The notes: generated by a model from the sequence alone, not told the origin. Shown: positions 12,721 to 26,668, counted from the first letter of the stretch. The stretch is DNA of 64,000 nt from Sphagnum compactum (GCA_965153455.1 OZ234495.1:12644875-12708874); one strand, 5' to 3'. Program-made: numbers and translations.

Positions 12721-15700
12721 CCCATTATGTTGGATAAGGTGCCAGGCCGAGCTCCCCTAGGGCAAACCAGCCCATCCACCCTACCTAATAAGTGATGGGC
12801 AAATTACCGTACCTATGACTAACATTCTGCAACTTCTTTGTTGAATATTGATTTTATTTTTTATAATTTATTTTAGAAAATGAGGTTCAGTAATAGTAGC
12901 TTTTTTGTTCTTTTTCTTTTTGGAGGTGCTTGTGAAATTTCATATTGTTGTGATTCAACTTTTTTTTTGAAGGAAAATTTTTATCACTAGATTCTCTTTT
13001 ATTGAAAAACATCACCAAAAAAGGAAATGTTGTAGATAAGTTCATCACATTTCTGTACTTAGCTGCAATAGGTAACTAGACTATAAAATGATTTTTTTTC
13101 CCCATACAGGTCCTGAATGCTGGTTGTCATTGCTACATTCCTCTTGGTATGCTTGTCACTAACGTGAAAACAAAAACTTGGGAAAAAAACCCATTATTCT
13201 GTAGTTTCAGTAGTCACCCTAAACCCTTTGACAATTGAGGAATTAGTATGTAAAGTTTAGGTCTTTGTGTTGTGTAGTTGTAATAGTAACCGGCAACTTT
13301 TGGGGCAATCAATACTTTTTCACAAGTTCAAAGTTCAATCCTCAACAATTTTGCCATATATCAATAAATCTTTTTCTTTTTTTGGTTAAGCTTTTCATGA
13401 ATTACTTTGTGCCAGTTATTGGTCATAGGTCAAGTAGTTGTGGGCAAGGGCGAGGTCATTCCATGACATTTTTAAGTATGGAGGAAGGCTTGCTAAACAG
13501 GGCCTCCCCAAATTTGAGGGTTGCAACCTTGAGGGTGCAGGATGGAAAATTAAGGAAGCTAGACAGGAGCAAGCCTTCAAAATGTAAAGCACTAAAGGTT
13601 TCTAAATTCAAATGGTGGAAGGTTTGTATGTCATTGGCTAAAGGTTCTGCTGCAACTGACAAAGTAATGGTCTTCTTTGTGGGACCATGCCTTCTAATAC
13701 AAAGTGCAAAACCTTGGAGTGGTTTATGGTCCAGGGACCTTCAACCATTAAGAAAAGAAATAATTTTCACTAGCGACATGTTGGTCTCTATTACAAGGGT
13801 ATTGATCACATCATCGGAAGATTATGTCATATAATGTGGTCAAGAAAATGACATGGTGTGCCTGCCATGCCAGACCTGAATGAAACAAAAACACCTAGTG
13901 GGTGGCTGCAGGGACTGAGTAAACCAAAAAAGAAAGTGTAAAAATTTACACAAGGCCCAATGCCATGATATATCTATCTATGAAGGAAGGTACTTTGTTT
14001 GTTTGTTCTGTTTGTCAGATTGAGCTTTACCAAACTGCGGCATTTTTTTCTGTGCTTTGGATATCCTTGGAAAGCCCTCGATGAGTACAGGTGCACTGGG
14101 TTGGTTTCATAATATTTCATAATATTTTGACATATGATGAAAAAGTTGTCACATATTCAACAATGTTATCATTGAGAATTCATTTCAATCAAAGCTAAAA
14201 ATAATAGAGTTATTTGGGTATGCTCTTGGTATTGTTGGATTTAAGCACTCTATGAGTAGGATTTAATGAAGGTGATTTGAAAAAAATTAGACCTAAGGTG
14301 TGAAAGATATTAAATTTTGAGTAGTTTTTACCATTGAAAATTCAATTGAATTCAAAAAATGATTTTGGACTGAGTTGGATAGCCAATTCACACTTGGGCC
14401 AATGGCATAGGCCACATTAGTTTACAATAATCTTACTTCTATTTTAAGATATTTGCAATGGAGATTACCTCATTTTATTTTATATGGAATTTCCAAGGGG
14501 TTTTTTTTTTTGTTTTTCCAATTTTCTGATGTAACTTTAAACAATCTCAAGATAGATTTAGCATTAATTGGTGACAATTTTTTATAAAAGTTTCCAAACA
14601 ATAGAACAAGGGTTACAAATTGCCTTGAAATGTAAAAAGTGCAGTCAAAATGAATTGTCACATTTTCTTCACACACTAAAAATCTCAAAATTTTGACATT
14701 TTTTTCCTCAAAAAAAGGGGATCTATGACAAAATATTCTTGTTTTATTTATTTTTCTTGCCAAGGTTGCCAAAAAATTCCACCCAAAAAAATAAATGTAT
14801 GGAGCAACTTGCATTTCTTAAGGTAAGATTAAAAACATAATTACCGAAATTGTAGAGGAAGAAAGTAAATTTGAGATGCATAACAATGGAGGAGATCTTT
14901 AATATAAACAGAATATCAAATTATTTGGCTACCCATAACTTACTCGTCAAGCTTTTAAAGTTCAAAGTATTCAGTCTTTTAATCTAAGTCTAAAGCTCAC
15001 CTATTTCTGTCCATTAAGGTCCAAGCTAGTTGTAGGGTTAAGGTGTTGTAGACCAAAGTGAATGTGTAATCCGTGCCTAAAGGCATTGCCCAATACTTAA
15101 AGAAAATACCCAGTGAACTAACTGCAGCAAGTAATGAGTTGAGAGATGGAGTTGTCAGTAGTAGGCAGCTGAGGAAGATGGCAAAGTTCACCCAGATGAT
15201 CTTTTGCCACCACTTGCGCATCATGAGGAATTCAACATTCAACTCCTTTCCAGGTACTCATTTCTCTGCCATGTTAACCCATTCTTTTCCATCTTCCTTC
15301 CCCAATTGGCATTGTGTAGGTACATGACTGGGCTGGCTAGCTAGCTAGTGTGTATGAAGAGAGCTAGCTAATGAGGGCCTGAGACTCCCCCAGTGTGGAG
15401 TCTCAGGTGTGGAGCCAAGTAGTAATCAGTTTATATTTTTATTCTTGTTTTATTTATTTTTCTGTGGCAAACTTTTGTCGGTTGGTGGATTATTTTTTTT
15501 CCTTTGAAAAATGCAAAAAATGAGTGTTTTTTTGGGGGGTTCTTGTATATCAAAAAATTTAAACAGTATTAAATTTGAAATTGTCAGATTCTAGATCAGG
15601 TTGCAGTGGGTTAGCCAACAATGCAGAAGGATAATTGAATGTTTAACCTTTTGTATTTTGTTTATATGTAGATTTGGTTAAATGTTAAATCCCCTTTGGA

Positions 15701-16119
15701 GGATCACCAGTGGGGCTACCTACCCATATCATGAAATTGAAGAAAAGAAAAAGGAAAAAAATAAAAGCAAACCCTGGTAGTAAGTAATCCCCAACAGACT
15801 GTCTTTGGAGTCAACTTGGGAGAAGGGGGGCGTAATTGACATAAAAAAGCACCAAAAATAAAATTCATTTCATTTCTTTTTTTTTAAATTTTTTTTAGAG
15901 AATTTTTTTTTCCCTTGATACCCAGTGCACCTGCCCAGGTACCACTGGAAAAATGAAAAGAAAAAAAGGCATTCCACTTTTCCAAAGGGCCCGCCCTTGA
16001 TGGAGGAAAAGTTGATCTTCTTGTTACTAGGCCCACTAGAAATTTTCTGCCACTGCCAGAGACAAAGGTGTTGTCATCAAAACCCTCTGCCCCGTCCCCA
16101 ACCCCAAGTGAACACAAAA
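12721..16119. other. Spacer with no supported gene
   Basis: A 189-codon plus-strand frame (13265-13834) and an 81-codon minus-strand frame (14997-15242) are the largest. Neither matches a family I recognise, and the 5' half of the former is of the low-complexity F/L type. The rest is AT-rich with homopolymer runs. Confidence 0.4.
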
Positions 16120-16124
16120 AAAAC

Positions 16125-16300
16125 TGCAAAAGTCACCATATTTTGAGGAATATTAAAAAAAGGTCACATCTCGCCATATTTAGACAATGAGTTTCTACAG
16201 GTTACCATAACTAGGCAAGATTCTTTAAAATTCTACTTTACTGTCTGACCTCTAGCCAAATTTGGCTCATTCCTCTTCTGGATGATCACCAGGCCACCCA
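16125..16300 (-). repeat. Dispersed repeat with AGCCAAATTTGGCT palindrome, copy 1
   Basis: On the minus strand this contains GATCATCCAGAAGAGGAAT, then AGCCAAATTTGGCTA, and further on ATTGTCTAAATATGGCGA. The same blocks in the same order occur at 51790-51925 on the plus strand. Core fragments also occur near 25620-25660 and 45145-45185, and the TCTAAATATGG block recurs near 62365. It is a diverged dispersed repeat, probably non-autonomous. Confidence 0.6.
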
Positions 16301-16402
16301 CTTGACAAAATTAGAAAAACAAAACCTGGAGTCCGTCCATATAACTTATATACAAAATTTGGGTTCTTGGGTATTACCTCCAATTCAGTCAGATTCACAC
16401 AC

Positions 16403-16442
16403 TGGCAGGCAGGCAGGCAGGCAGGCAGGCAGACAGGCAGGT
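16403..16442. repeat. (GGCA)n microsatellite
   Basis: About ten GGCA units with one GACA variant. No coding role is likely. Confidence 0.95.
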
Positions 16443-16557
16443 ATGGAAGATGATAAATCAGCCAAGGGTCCTAAATGCAGGCAGAACAAAAGTACTTGCC
16501 TCCTTTCTCTTTACATTTGTCTGCCCTTAGCCCCCCCCCCCATCCATCTTTGTCTGG

Positions 16558-16680
16558 ATGCTGCCCAGACACATTTAGCTTCATGTTATGCACATTCTGG
16601 ACCTATATTGGACACTGGGTGTCATTACAGACCCACAACATACATAACAAGACCCAAAATGTGTCTGGGCAGCTCTAAAA
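16558..16680. repeat. Inverted repeat (fold-back), arms ~45 bp
   Basis: The left arm beginning GCTGCCCAGACACATTT is mirrored by the right arm ending AAATGTGTCTGGGCAGC. The similarity continues inward through TGTTATGxA and GACC blocks. The structure would form a hairpin and looks like a small MITE or fold-back repeat. Confidence 0.65.
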
Positions 16681-19600
16681 TGTGTCGCGTTACATACTAC
16701 CAGACACATCTTGGATGAGCAAATGGGCAAATGGGCAGCCAGAGAAAAACAAGAAGCAGGCAAAACTTTTGAACTGCCTGCAATTAGGACTCTTGACTGA
16801 GTTTTAGGTCTTCCTGCCAAGGTACTTTTTGGCAACTTGTTTGGGGTTAACATCAACTTGGCATGAACTTGAGTTTTCCAAAAGGATTTTATCTCCCTCC
16901 CCACCGATACAATATTCTTCCCAGCTCAAAAGAGTGGTATTCCCAATGTCCAGGAAAGTGCAAACAATGTTTTTTTTGTCAAAAAACCATCAGATCTCCT
17001 AAATTTGATGGTTTGGGTGCATGTGGACCTCAAACAGCCCACAACTAAAAGGCCAAAGGGGTGTCTGAAGTTATCAATATACGGACTAAAGATAACACCA
17101 ACAACCAAAAAGGTCAAGGAACCAGCTGATCCATTGCTTTTTTACTCAAAAAAGGTGCACCTTATTGAACCTACTCAGGTAAGGGCTGGCTACCTCAAAG
17201 TTTGAACTTTGTAGGTATCTTTATCATGTTGATTCACGTACCTATTTGTCACCATCAGGGTTCTTTTCCTAATTTTGTGATATCAAAAATTAGGTGACTG
17301 TTTCTTTGAAAGTAGCAAAATTAGTCAAATTTACACTATAAAACATATTTATTCAAAATTTCTCTTAAAAAATCATTGGTCGTCATGTATCTAATAAGTT
17401 TGACTAAGGTGTGTCCACACCAATATTGGTTAGCTGTTGAAAAAATAGATGATTATAAATAAGGGTACAAGGATAGGTTATTGATAACCTCATTGTTGTT
17501 TCTTACATTTGTTGAAAAATCATTCAAAGAAGCTACCCACCTAGTATAGCATCCAAAGAATCAACAAGATTTGTATAGGTTGGGTATGGGTTTGTCAAAT
17601 TTTAATAATCTATCTCTATGTTATGTTTATTCGAAAAAAATGGTAGTATCAAATTGGAAAGTATTACTATGTTTAAAATGACAAGGTCTATAGAATCAAG
17701 TGTAGCCTAAAGTGGTGTGAAAAATGAATATGTTACATGAAATTGAAAAATCTTGGCTTTGTGTGGACAAGATATGGTTTAGGGTTGTTATTGTCACATC
17801 TATTTCTAGTTGAAAGGAGGAAGGGAAAAGCAAAGGAGAGTTGTCCTCTCCTTGGAGATGGAAATGTTTGTGTGCTTCATTAAGCGGTCATCTTGAAGAT
17901 GGCGAAATGAGTTGTGTGTGTGTTGTTGTTTTCTTTGTGTGCATTGTTTTGCAAATGTTTTTGTTATTCTTGAAATGATGCCAAGGATATAAAAATGAAG
18001 AAGAATTTCTTATGGAACTAGAGCGGGTGATTGTATAAGAAATATGTTTATTGAACAAGCTTGAATAGGGGAGTGTGGACTTAAAATTTGAAATTATTCT
18101 TAATCTCTTTTTCCACTATGCTTGGTAGTAGAAATTAGGTTTAAGCGTATAACTCACATGAATACATATGAGCACCATGGGATGTGATGCAAATACCAAG
18201 GTGTCAAAGCTTAGTTAAGGGGTTATAGTGTGAGGTTTTGGGATACAAAAATAATCACCTTAATTCTACAATTGGAGCCAGTCAATTCATTTCATCAAAG
18301 TGCAAGAAACCTCAATTAAAGGTATCCGTAAGCAAATGTAGAATGCAACAACAATTGAGACCTTGGGTGAAAAGAAGATTAAGCATTAGATAGTCTTTAG
18401 ATGCTTGTTGTAAGTTGCATACACCTAGGTGGTCATCATGCCTCATAATTTTTCTAATGTGATCTCTTACAAAAGCCAACAACCAATGTCACTTAAGGAT
18501 TGAACGATCAAGGGTGCATTATTTGTATTTAGGGCATTATGGGTTGGAGCTCCACAAACATGACTGAACATTGAACAAGTTAATCTCATGTGAAATTTTT
18601 CAATTTTAAATGTTGAGGTGGTATTGTGTTCTTTTGTTGAATAGTTGCTTGTGAAGTTGAAGCCTACCAAAGTTGGGTGTATAGTTGATCCAAATCGTCT
18701 TGTGAATCCATGTTGTGATGACCTTCTACAATAAAGCATTGTGCAATAGTGGTTCATGCCCCTTTTTCTTTGAGTTACACACTAACTTGATGCCATGAAA
18801 GATAGAGAAAAGCAATGAACCAAAATTACAAAAAGAGGTTGAGGAGTACAAAGGTGGCAAACTCCCCAAAGGCAAGAAGAAAATTCCTCTTACTTTTGCA
18901 TCAAACTCCATTCTTAAATGTTGAATTTGTCATTACATCCATTCAAACAAAGAAGGATGAATTCATAAAAGAGTTATGCATGGTTGTTCCAAGGGATCAA
19001 TTCAAGATTGGTACTTACAAATGACAAAGGATTCCAAAAATAGTGATTGCAAGTGTCCACTTTCTTTTAAAAAGACATAATTTTTATTTTAAAAAACACA
19101 TTTTCTCCAAGAACTTCTTCAAAATTAAAATTAAAATGCCATTTAAAAAATCATTTAAAACAAAGTCCCATTTTTTTATAAGAAAATATTATAGATTTCA
19201 TGGTTAGTGAAGGACCATATTTATTTTAACTAGAGTTTATAACTAATGTAGGGTATTATTTTGACATGAGTCATAGCTTTTTATTAGAAATAAAATGACA
19301 TACTAAGTTGAACTGGATACATAGTATATTATGTTGAAGGTTTTACGAAGGCTCAAATTTTAACCTAAACTCGTTTTTAAAAATAGAGATTTGATATCAC
19401 TTGAATTATTAAATCACTTACAATAAATCAAATGGTACAAATTTAGATAATTTTAAGGTAATATACTTGTTCCAAAACTTATAAACCTTTAATGTCACAA
19501 CCTAAATATCCATAGTCCCTAAACAAATTTGGGAAGTGTTTGTTGAATAATTAATATATTTAAAATCTTAAGCTTTGACACTAAACTTTTTAGTTTTTGA

Positions 19601-22144
19601 AATTTTTGGTGTAAAAAATATTATTACCAAAAGACACCAAATTGTAACAAGTATACAATAGACTCAATTTGTCTATTACGTGTGTTGGGTAGCTAGCCCC
19701 AATGACTTAGGTCAATTCCCCTAGATTTGACATAGTTTTCCTTATACTAATTTTCAACATTCTTGGTAATTATTTTTTCAAAAATTTGACAAATTTGAAA
19801 ATAATGTAATTAATGTCAAATGTGTTTGGGAAATATAGTAACTAATATCAACAATGAACAAAGAGTGCATCCCTTTCAAAATAAAAACCTATGGTGTTCC
19901 ATGTTTTCAAAGCTTCATAATTCTTATGAAATTTAAACAAATGGGGACATGCAAGTCCATTTTCTTATAACCCAAGGTTGGTGAAATGTTTCTAGTGTTG
20001 CATCTTGATTTGGATTTTTATTTACCCTTGGGTGGACCCAAGACTAGTGCCTCATTTTTGGCATATGTATATTTAAACAAGTTCATAAAAAGTTTTTACT
20101 TACCAATTTTAAGAATTTTGTACCACAATCTTCCACAAATATATGTCATCTAATCATTAAAAGTTCTAAATATTTCCAAAGGTATTTCAAAGCATAAAAA
20201 GACATCATCTTTTGTGGTGGATGCAATTTAAAAGTCTTAAAATTAAATTAATGAAGTACATATGAACAAAGCCCAATTGTAAAGATTTTTTAAAACATGA
20301 ACCTATGAAAAAGTTGAAATCAAAAGAATTTGCAAGTAAAAAAAAGAATTGTGAAAACAAAAACTTCCAATTAGAAGTTCATAATCATTTGGAGCTTCAT
20401 AACTCTTAAAGAAACTTACCCAAGTAGGAATTGAATCCTAGTTTTTATAAGTCGTTATATCCAACATTGTGTCAAAACCTTTTCAAAACATGCTTTGAGT
20501 GGTCAAGACTTTTTCTTTGCTAGTTTGCATCTTAATCATTCTTCAAACACTTGGCATGCTAGCCCAAATTTTTATAACTTTCACTTAGATCTACTTGATA
20601 GAACCAATGTCACTCAAAGTGGATCTTTTTAAGTTTTTAAACATCACTCTAAATGTTTGAAAATCTTTGAGGAATCCTAACTTTCAAAGTGACAATGCAT
20701 GTTGAAGTTTTAAGAGTAGTTCCCTTGGACTCCTACAAAATTTTCACTTTGTTGGAAGAATGTTTCCCTTCATTTCATTCTTGCCATCCTTTGGGCTTGT
20801 TTTCATCTTGTTTCTTTTGAATTGCTAGAACCTTAGTTGTGAACGTCTTGGTCAACTTAACACTAGCATCAAGACATCTTCATTCATTATCCAAGTTTTT
20901 GAACTTTCCCAACAAATTATCATCCAACAAACCTATCATTGTCTAATAGGGAAGATTAGCATGTGAAAAAATTGATTTGTAGATAACATAAACAATTGGT
21001 AACATTTTCCATCATTTTTTAATTTCGTTCCTTCCATTTAAAGAATATTCTTTAAACTAGCACATCACATGCTTTCCATTGAAATGCATTCAATTCTAGG
21101 CATAAGTATGATCATAAAATTGGATACATTAATAAATCTGTAAAGAAATTCAAATTTTTGTTTTGTATTTCAAGTGGCCTTATTTCTTAGAACTAGTTGC
21201 AACCAATGTTCATAGGTTCTCCAATTTCTAGTGTTAAATCCATTGATAAGTTTCCCAATTCGCAATATTAAATCCAAGGACTCAAGTTCAAGTTTTGGGT
21301 GGCTCGAATTGCTAAGTAACACCCTTTTGGTGGAATTGACATAAGAATCAAACTATGGAACTAGATTTTGCTATTACTGAAATCAAAAATGAAAGAGTGA
21401 AAAACAAATTTTGGACACATGTTCAAGTTTTAATTAGTTGTAAAACTTTGTACATGTACAATCCCAAATTTTATTTTATTGTAGAACTGTGTACCTATAC
21501 AAATTCCAATCTTGAAAAGTGTGTATGCTAGCTATATGTACATGAAACTGGACCCAATTTTGGAACCAAGCCCCAAGGTTCTTGAATTTGAAAGAATGTG
21601 CCAAACAAAATCCAGATTGCCAGATTTAGAAATCTGAAGAACCAGGCTCAAACTTACATCTAAAGAACCTCCCAAAAAAGATTTTGTCAAAACTGAGAGC
21701 TGGAGCTTCCCTTAGCAAATGAGAACTGACCCATACTGTTGCAACAGTTGTAACTTGTAACCTGCTGCTGCATCCTTAATTCATTGTAAGTGGATACGCA
21801 AGTTGCAACAAGTGTTGGGCCCATTTTAACTCACTTGTGGATGAACCTCAACTGAGTTAACATTTGGTTTCACCTTGGTAACCAATTCTGCAGCAAATAG
21901 GTCTCATATATAGGTAGATAGGTAGGAAAATAAGGTAATTACTAGATATGTAGATGGTTTATACATAGGTAACGGCTGTTTTTACTACCTACTTACTAAC
22001 AACCCCACTTGTAGGTTATACTTGTAGGTCTACTGGTAGGTAAGTAGAGAAAAAAAGCAACTGAGGTAACCGCCATGGTTAGCTAGGGAATCTCGAACCC
22101 AACAGAAAACTGTTTCCTGACCACTTACCATTCATCCTTCATAG
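16681..22144. other. Spacer with no supported gene
   Basis: Mostly AT-rich sequence. Scattered frames of 60-107 codons (for example 16581-16904, 18467-18757) overlap repeats or are unrecognisable. No RNA gene or transposon end was identified here. Confidence 0.4.
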
Positions 22145-22440
22145 GGCGCTGGTGGGTGCTGGTTCACTGTAGCCAACCCTTGGTCCAGGGCCAGAGTGAA
22201 CCAGCAGCCGCCAATGCACCAGTTGGCCGTTCTGTCCACTGGATGGGTTGCGTTTTTTTCATTCGGCTCCGGATGGGGTTCATCACAGTCCACTTCTTTT
22301 TGCTACTGACCACTGTACTTTTTTTTTCTTTTTTTTTTTGTTCTTGGCCGTTTTTCATCCCCAAAACGGCTTCAACGGCCTCATCCTCAACTGGTGCATT
22401 GGTGGCTGCTGGTTCACTCCAGCCTTGGTCCAGTAACAAG
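22145..22440. repeat. Complex inverted/direct repeat
   Basis: AGTGAACCAGCAGCCGCCAA at about 22195 is mirrored by TTGGTGGCTGCTGGTTCACT at about 22402-22421; the match extends through the adjacent GCACCAGTTG, giving ~31-bp arms with one mismatch. The outer block GGTTCACTxxAGCC...TTGGTCCAG also occurs as a direct repeat at both ends. Open frames of 91-169 codons across it arise from this repeat and are not genes I recognise. Confidence 0.7.
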
Positions 22441-22934
22441 GAACCTGCACAGTATGGTCTACATTATGTAGAAGTGTCACTAAAAACAAATTCAAGAACT
22501 CGCCTTCCCAGGAACAAGAACCAGAAACTTGTTGCAGTCCTTCCTTTGTTTATGCAGGTTCAGTTTTCTAAAGACACATGTAAACTGGAAACATGCTTAC
22601 AGTTTCAGTTTTCAACATGTTGTATTACATGTTGTATTACAGAAGAACAAGTTGTACGTTTGTAGTCAGGTGGTTAGTTTTATATTTGTTGTACAACACC
22701 AGTTCATAACACAATATCTCTAGTGACTGTGAAATGTAAAGCACTGGCCTAAAATTTGTAGTGTGTATTTGGAGGGCATCTTATTACGGAGAATTGTCCA
22801 TCTGCTCCAGTGAGCATTTCACTTCTCAAAAAGCCTGGCCTTTCTTTTGCCCAATTTTCTCATGATGCCTGGCAGGTATCTTCCAGATATCACAGAACAA
22901 AAATGGCAAAAAATTGTGCCAATGCTGTATGTTG

Positions 22935-23042
22935 GGTAACACCCTCAGAGCTGGGCATTCCTGAAATAAGTGCCCTCTCATCACTCTCTGGGCCAAAAAT
23001 GGCACATATTTCAGGAACACTCCTCTTCCAGGGTATTACCCT
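22935..23042. repeat. Inverted repeat around TTCCTGAAATAAGTGCC
   Basis: GGGTAACACCCT...CATTCCTGAAATAAGTGCC is mirrored by GGCACATATTTCAGGAACA...AGGGTATTACCCT. Arms of about 40 bp flank a short loop. It is another small fold-back. Confidence 0.65.
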
Positions 23043-23344
23043 ACACAAACAAATTTTGTTCCAAAATCCCAACTGAAAGAAAGGGGCATCAGAAGTTTAA
23101 CAATATGAAAAAGTTGGCTAGCAACCAGGGAGGTTATTATCACATTTTAAAAGCCAGAAATGGTACTCCAAACATTGGAACCCCTCTTTGGTTTGGCCCA
23201 GTGCACTGTCAGATTGAACCGTCACCGACCAGTGCACCATGCAGGATGGATGGTGTGTGGAGTCTGGACAGGAAATATGTTTGTTGTATTCCATTCCCAT
23301 AGAGAACCACTGTGGTTAGCAACGTACAATCCATTCACCATGCA

Positions 23345-23372
23345 TCTACCTACCTACCTACCTACCTACCTA
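23345..23372. repeat. (CTAC)n microsatellite
   Basis: Seven CTAC units. Related CTAC/GTAG-rich sequence extends discontinuously through 23460 and also appears near 21900-22050. Confidence 0.9.
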
Positions 23373-24419
23373 GTAGCTACCAAGTGCCTTATCCACGTAC
23401 CTACATACATGGTAACCACTTACATCCCTACCTGCTAACTTATTATACTTACCCATGTACATAGGTTTTCACCTAGTTAGTGTGAGGAGAAGTGGGAGGA
23501 CTATTTGCACGGTTGGTAGTAGGTAACCAAGTTGGAACCTTTTTAACCAAGAAATAACAGGCTTCCAATGGATGATGCACTGGTGGGTGCTGGGAAGTCC
23601 GGAAGGACTATTTGCTCCAGGTCTAATAATTAGGGTTTCAAATTTGTAGGGTAGCTTTGCACCAGCCCCTCACATTTGAGTTCAAGTTTGAGTCCTTGTT
23701 CTGAAGGACTCTGAATTCGTAACGAGTAGAAATATGATCTACATTCAATCTTTGTCAACGAAATGAAAAAGAAATGTGACAGTTGGGGCTTGCAATGGAG
23801 TTTGTGAAATAATTGAATTAATGAATCCAGTTTCCAGAATGACCTTGGCAACCCACTTGTATGAGAAAGCATTGCAGAAAGATAATCCATAATACATATT
23901 GAATGAAAAGGTTTTAGAGTTCTAGATATGGAATTTTAAATGTACTTTTCTTTTTGAAGATTTGAATGTTTGCAAACATTGTGAGTCGAATTGTGGTGTT
24001 TAGGCATCGATTCACTCGCATACTGTGTTGAATTCATTGAGCAGATTTGAGCTTCATGTGGAGATTTTATTGATAGTGGGTATGCAAGTTGTTTGCATTG
24101 GGCTTATTACTTCATCACTTCTTCAAGTTTAGAAGCCAATAATGGCATGAATGGCATCTCATTGTGAAGCCACATGATTGTGAGGAAGTTTGCTCAGAGG
24201 CCAGGGTTCTAACCAGTGTTGAGTGGGTATTTGAGTTTGATAATAACCCCCTCTTCCAGTAGCTTGAAATTTTGAGATCAGGGAAAAAAATCAGAACTAA
24301 AGAACCTCCAACTTCGGTTATTTCAGAATCTCAAAGAACCTGCAGTTTTCATAACCAGCAAAGAACTGTGGGTTTCTGGGCGGTTCTCTCAATATTTTTC
24401 ATGATTTTGAGAATGGTGG

Positions 24420-24441
24420 TTATATATATATATATATATAT
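24420..24441. repeat. (TA)n microsatellite
   Basis: A pure TA dinucleotide run of about 22 bp. Confidence 0.95.
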
Positions 24442-25052
24442 CAGAACCAACTCTCTGAGTTTCTGAGAACAGTGATTATGAGACCAAAGAAGGGTCTGAC
24501 TAACCACCAAGGGTTTGATGCCATTTCTGGCACCCGCACAACAACTGTTACAAGGCACCAAGAAATTCCTATTTATTTCTCACATTAGTCATAGCATTTT
24601 TGTTTTACACTACCAACCAGGTTTACCAACCAAGTAGTAGGTCACACTCTACACTGGATGGGTGGGTCATTGTATCTGTGTGCAGATCTTGCAGATTTTG
24701 CAGCCTGGGTGTTGAGATCTAGAAGCATCCAATTCTTCAGCACATACACTGACTTTACTTGAAAGAAAATCATACATTCTCTTGCAACTAGATCTATCCT
24801 TTTTGTACCACATCTGTGCAAAGTCAGGACCATCTGCCATCTATCTTCATTGTACCCACAATGATTCATAAGCTTATCATTTTTATTGTTCAAATGGAAC
24901 CAACACCTTTTGGCCGGCAATATCAGAAGAGCTCTTCTGTAGTGATCCTGACAACCCAGACCAACCATTTTACAAAAACAAGCAGCTGACTACACCAATC
25001 ATGCATAGCATCAACTTGCTCAAGATTGAGAATTAGAGACAGAAAAGTAGGC

Positions 25053-25138
25053 GACTGTGTTTTGGTGTAAAAGTCTAAAAGCATAGTTCAGAATGGACTG
25101 TGTTTTGGTGTAAAAGTCTAAAAGCATAGTTCAGAATG
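25053..25138. repeat. 43-bp perfect tandem duplication
   Basis: The unit beginning GACTGTGTTTTGGTGTAAAA is present twice without visible differences (25053-25095 and 25096-25138), so it arose recently. Confidence 0.9.
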
Positions 25139-25679
25139 GAATTAAAAGATCCTTAAAGATGGCTAGACTAGGTTGGAGGCAATTCCATTCTCAATCGGAA
25201 ATGAACTGGGTAAATGAGGAGACCACACAGATTACCATGAATAGTTGAGGCATGTGGTTGGGGGTAATTCTGGCATTCTCAGTTGGAAATGGACTAGGTA
25301 ACCAGCAAGAGTGTGAATCGCAACACTATTTGGGTCCATATTGTTTTTAGTGTATCAAAAATGTAGTCACACCATCACACTTTTGTACTCCTCAACCTCC
25401 TTTTCTTTCTTTGGTGAAATTTAGCACTGCTATCAAAGTTTTGAGATTTTTTGTTGCAAATTCAATAATTTGTTGAAAACAGTCATCAAATTTTGAAAAA
25501 GAATCCAAAAACATCTCAACAAATCACCACATTTCTTCACATGGTTCAAGTAGGTAGCCAATTTATATATGTATATATATATATGGATGTTTTAACTTTT
25601 TTTCTTTCATATTTTGTTAATAGCCAAATTTGGCTAAGTCAGCTTATGGATGATCACCACCTTCGGTACATCGCAAAAT

Positions 25680-25694
25680 GGGGGGGGGGGGGGG
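25680..25694. repeat. Poly-G run (15 nt)
   Basis: Fifteen consecutive G residues, unusual in this AT-rich surrounding. A similar 16-nt run lies at 40567-40582. Confidence 0.95.
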
Positions 25695-26394
25695 CAAAAG
25701 CTTTGATATTACTCATGTTCATGATCACATACTTGTTTCTTTGATGAAAATTTTGCATGATGCCATAAATTTTCATTAGTACAAAAGACTGATAGTCATC
25801 TACATGTAAAAGCTATTGATGTCATTTTGTCATTTGTGAATGCTATTCATGAAACTATGTTGTTAAATGCCATAGCAAATGGGCACTTTAATATTCGATA
25901 TTAAGATATCAACAATTTCTAGTTTGATTAATATAACACAAGCAGATTGGCAAACTTGGAGACTTTGTTCTTGCCCATGAATATCTCACCAGGTCACATC
26001 ATTCCAGCTTCGATCCAAACTATGTACACTAATGTTTGTGGGAGCTAATGCATTTGTGTCAGTTGCAAAAAGTGGTGAGGCATTTGTGATTTATAGCACC
26101 TAATCGTTAACATGTGTTTGAGAAGAAATATGTAAACAACTTACCCTAACAACATCTACTTGATCATGAAAATTACATATTGGATGAATTTGGATTGAGA
26201 ATTTTGAAAATTAAAAGACATAGTGGATAAACACCTAGGGGGGGCACTTAGTGTAAAGTTTGAGATTTACGTGCATCAAACGACCATTTTTAAAAGGGTA
26301 TTAGATAATTGTTCAACCTATTTTTATCACCCCATTATTATGTAATTTTCTAATATATATATATATATTAAAGCCACACTATTATACATATTAA

Positions 26395-26450
26395 AGCCTT
26401 AAACCCTAAAAAACCCTCAACCTTAAACCCTAAACCCTAACTAAACCCCA
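26395..26450. repeat. Interstitial telomere-like tract
   Basis: Imperfect CCCTAAA units (CTTAAACCCTAAACCCTAAC and flanking CCTTAAACCCTAAAAAACCC) form a short degenerate array of the plant telomere motif. It lies within the transposon block and is far too short for a chromosome end. Confidence 0.6.
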
Positions 26451-26668
26451 TTAGTTTCATCCTTTAGTAAAGGATGGTAAGTTGTTACCATTAATAACCC
26501 TTTAGTTACTAGGATGCCCATGACACTAATTAGCCTAAGAATTTCTACCCTTAACATTATTTCCCCTCTACCTTGGATTATATACTCGTAATCCTTATTG
26601 TGTGGGCTGAGACTTTGAAGATGCACTACCACTTATGGTTTTAAATGGGGAGGTCGTAGCTCTACCAT

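Noticed and set aside
13265-13834. 189-codon plus-strand open frame
   Set aside because: No recognisable domain, a low-complexity F/L-rich 5' half, no splice or promoter support. Probably chance.
14997-15327. Opposing frames, the minus one hydrophobic with KWWQKIIWV
   Set aside because: A passing likeness to a SNARE C-terminal anchor is too weak, and nothing else of a SNARE is nearby.
24642-24968. 108-codon minus-strand frame with protein-like composition
   Set aside because: Could be a decayed exon, but I recognise no family and no splice partners are visible.
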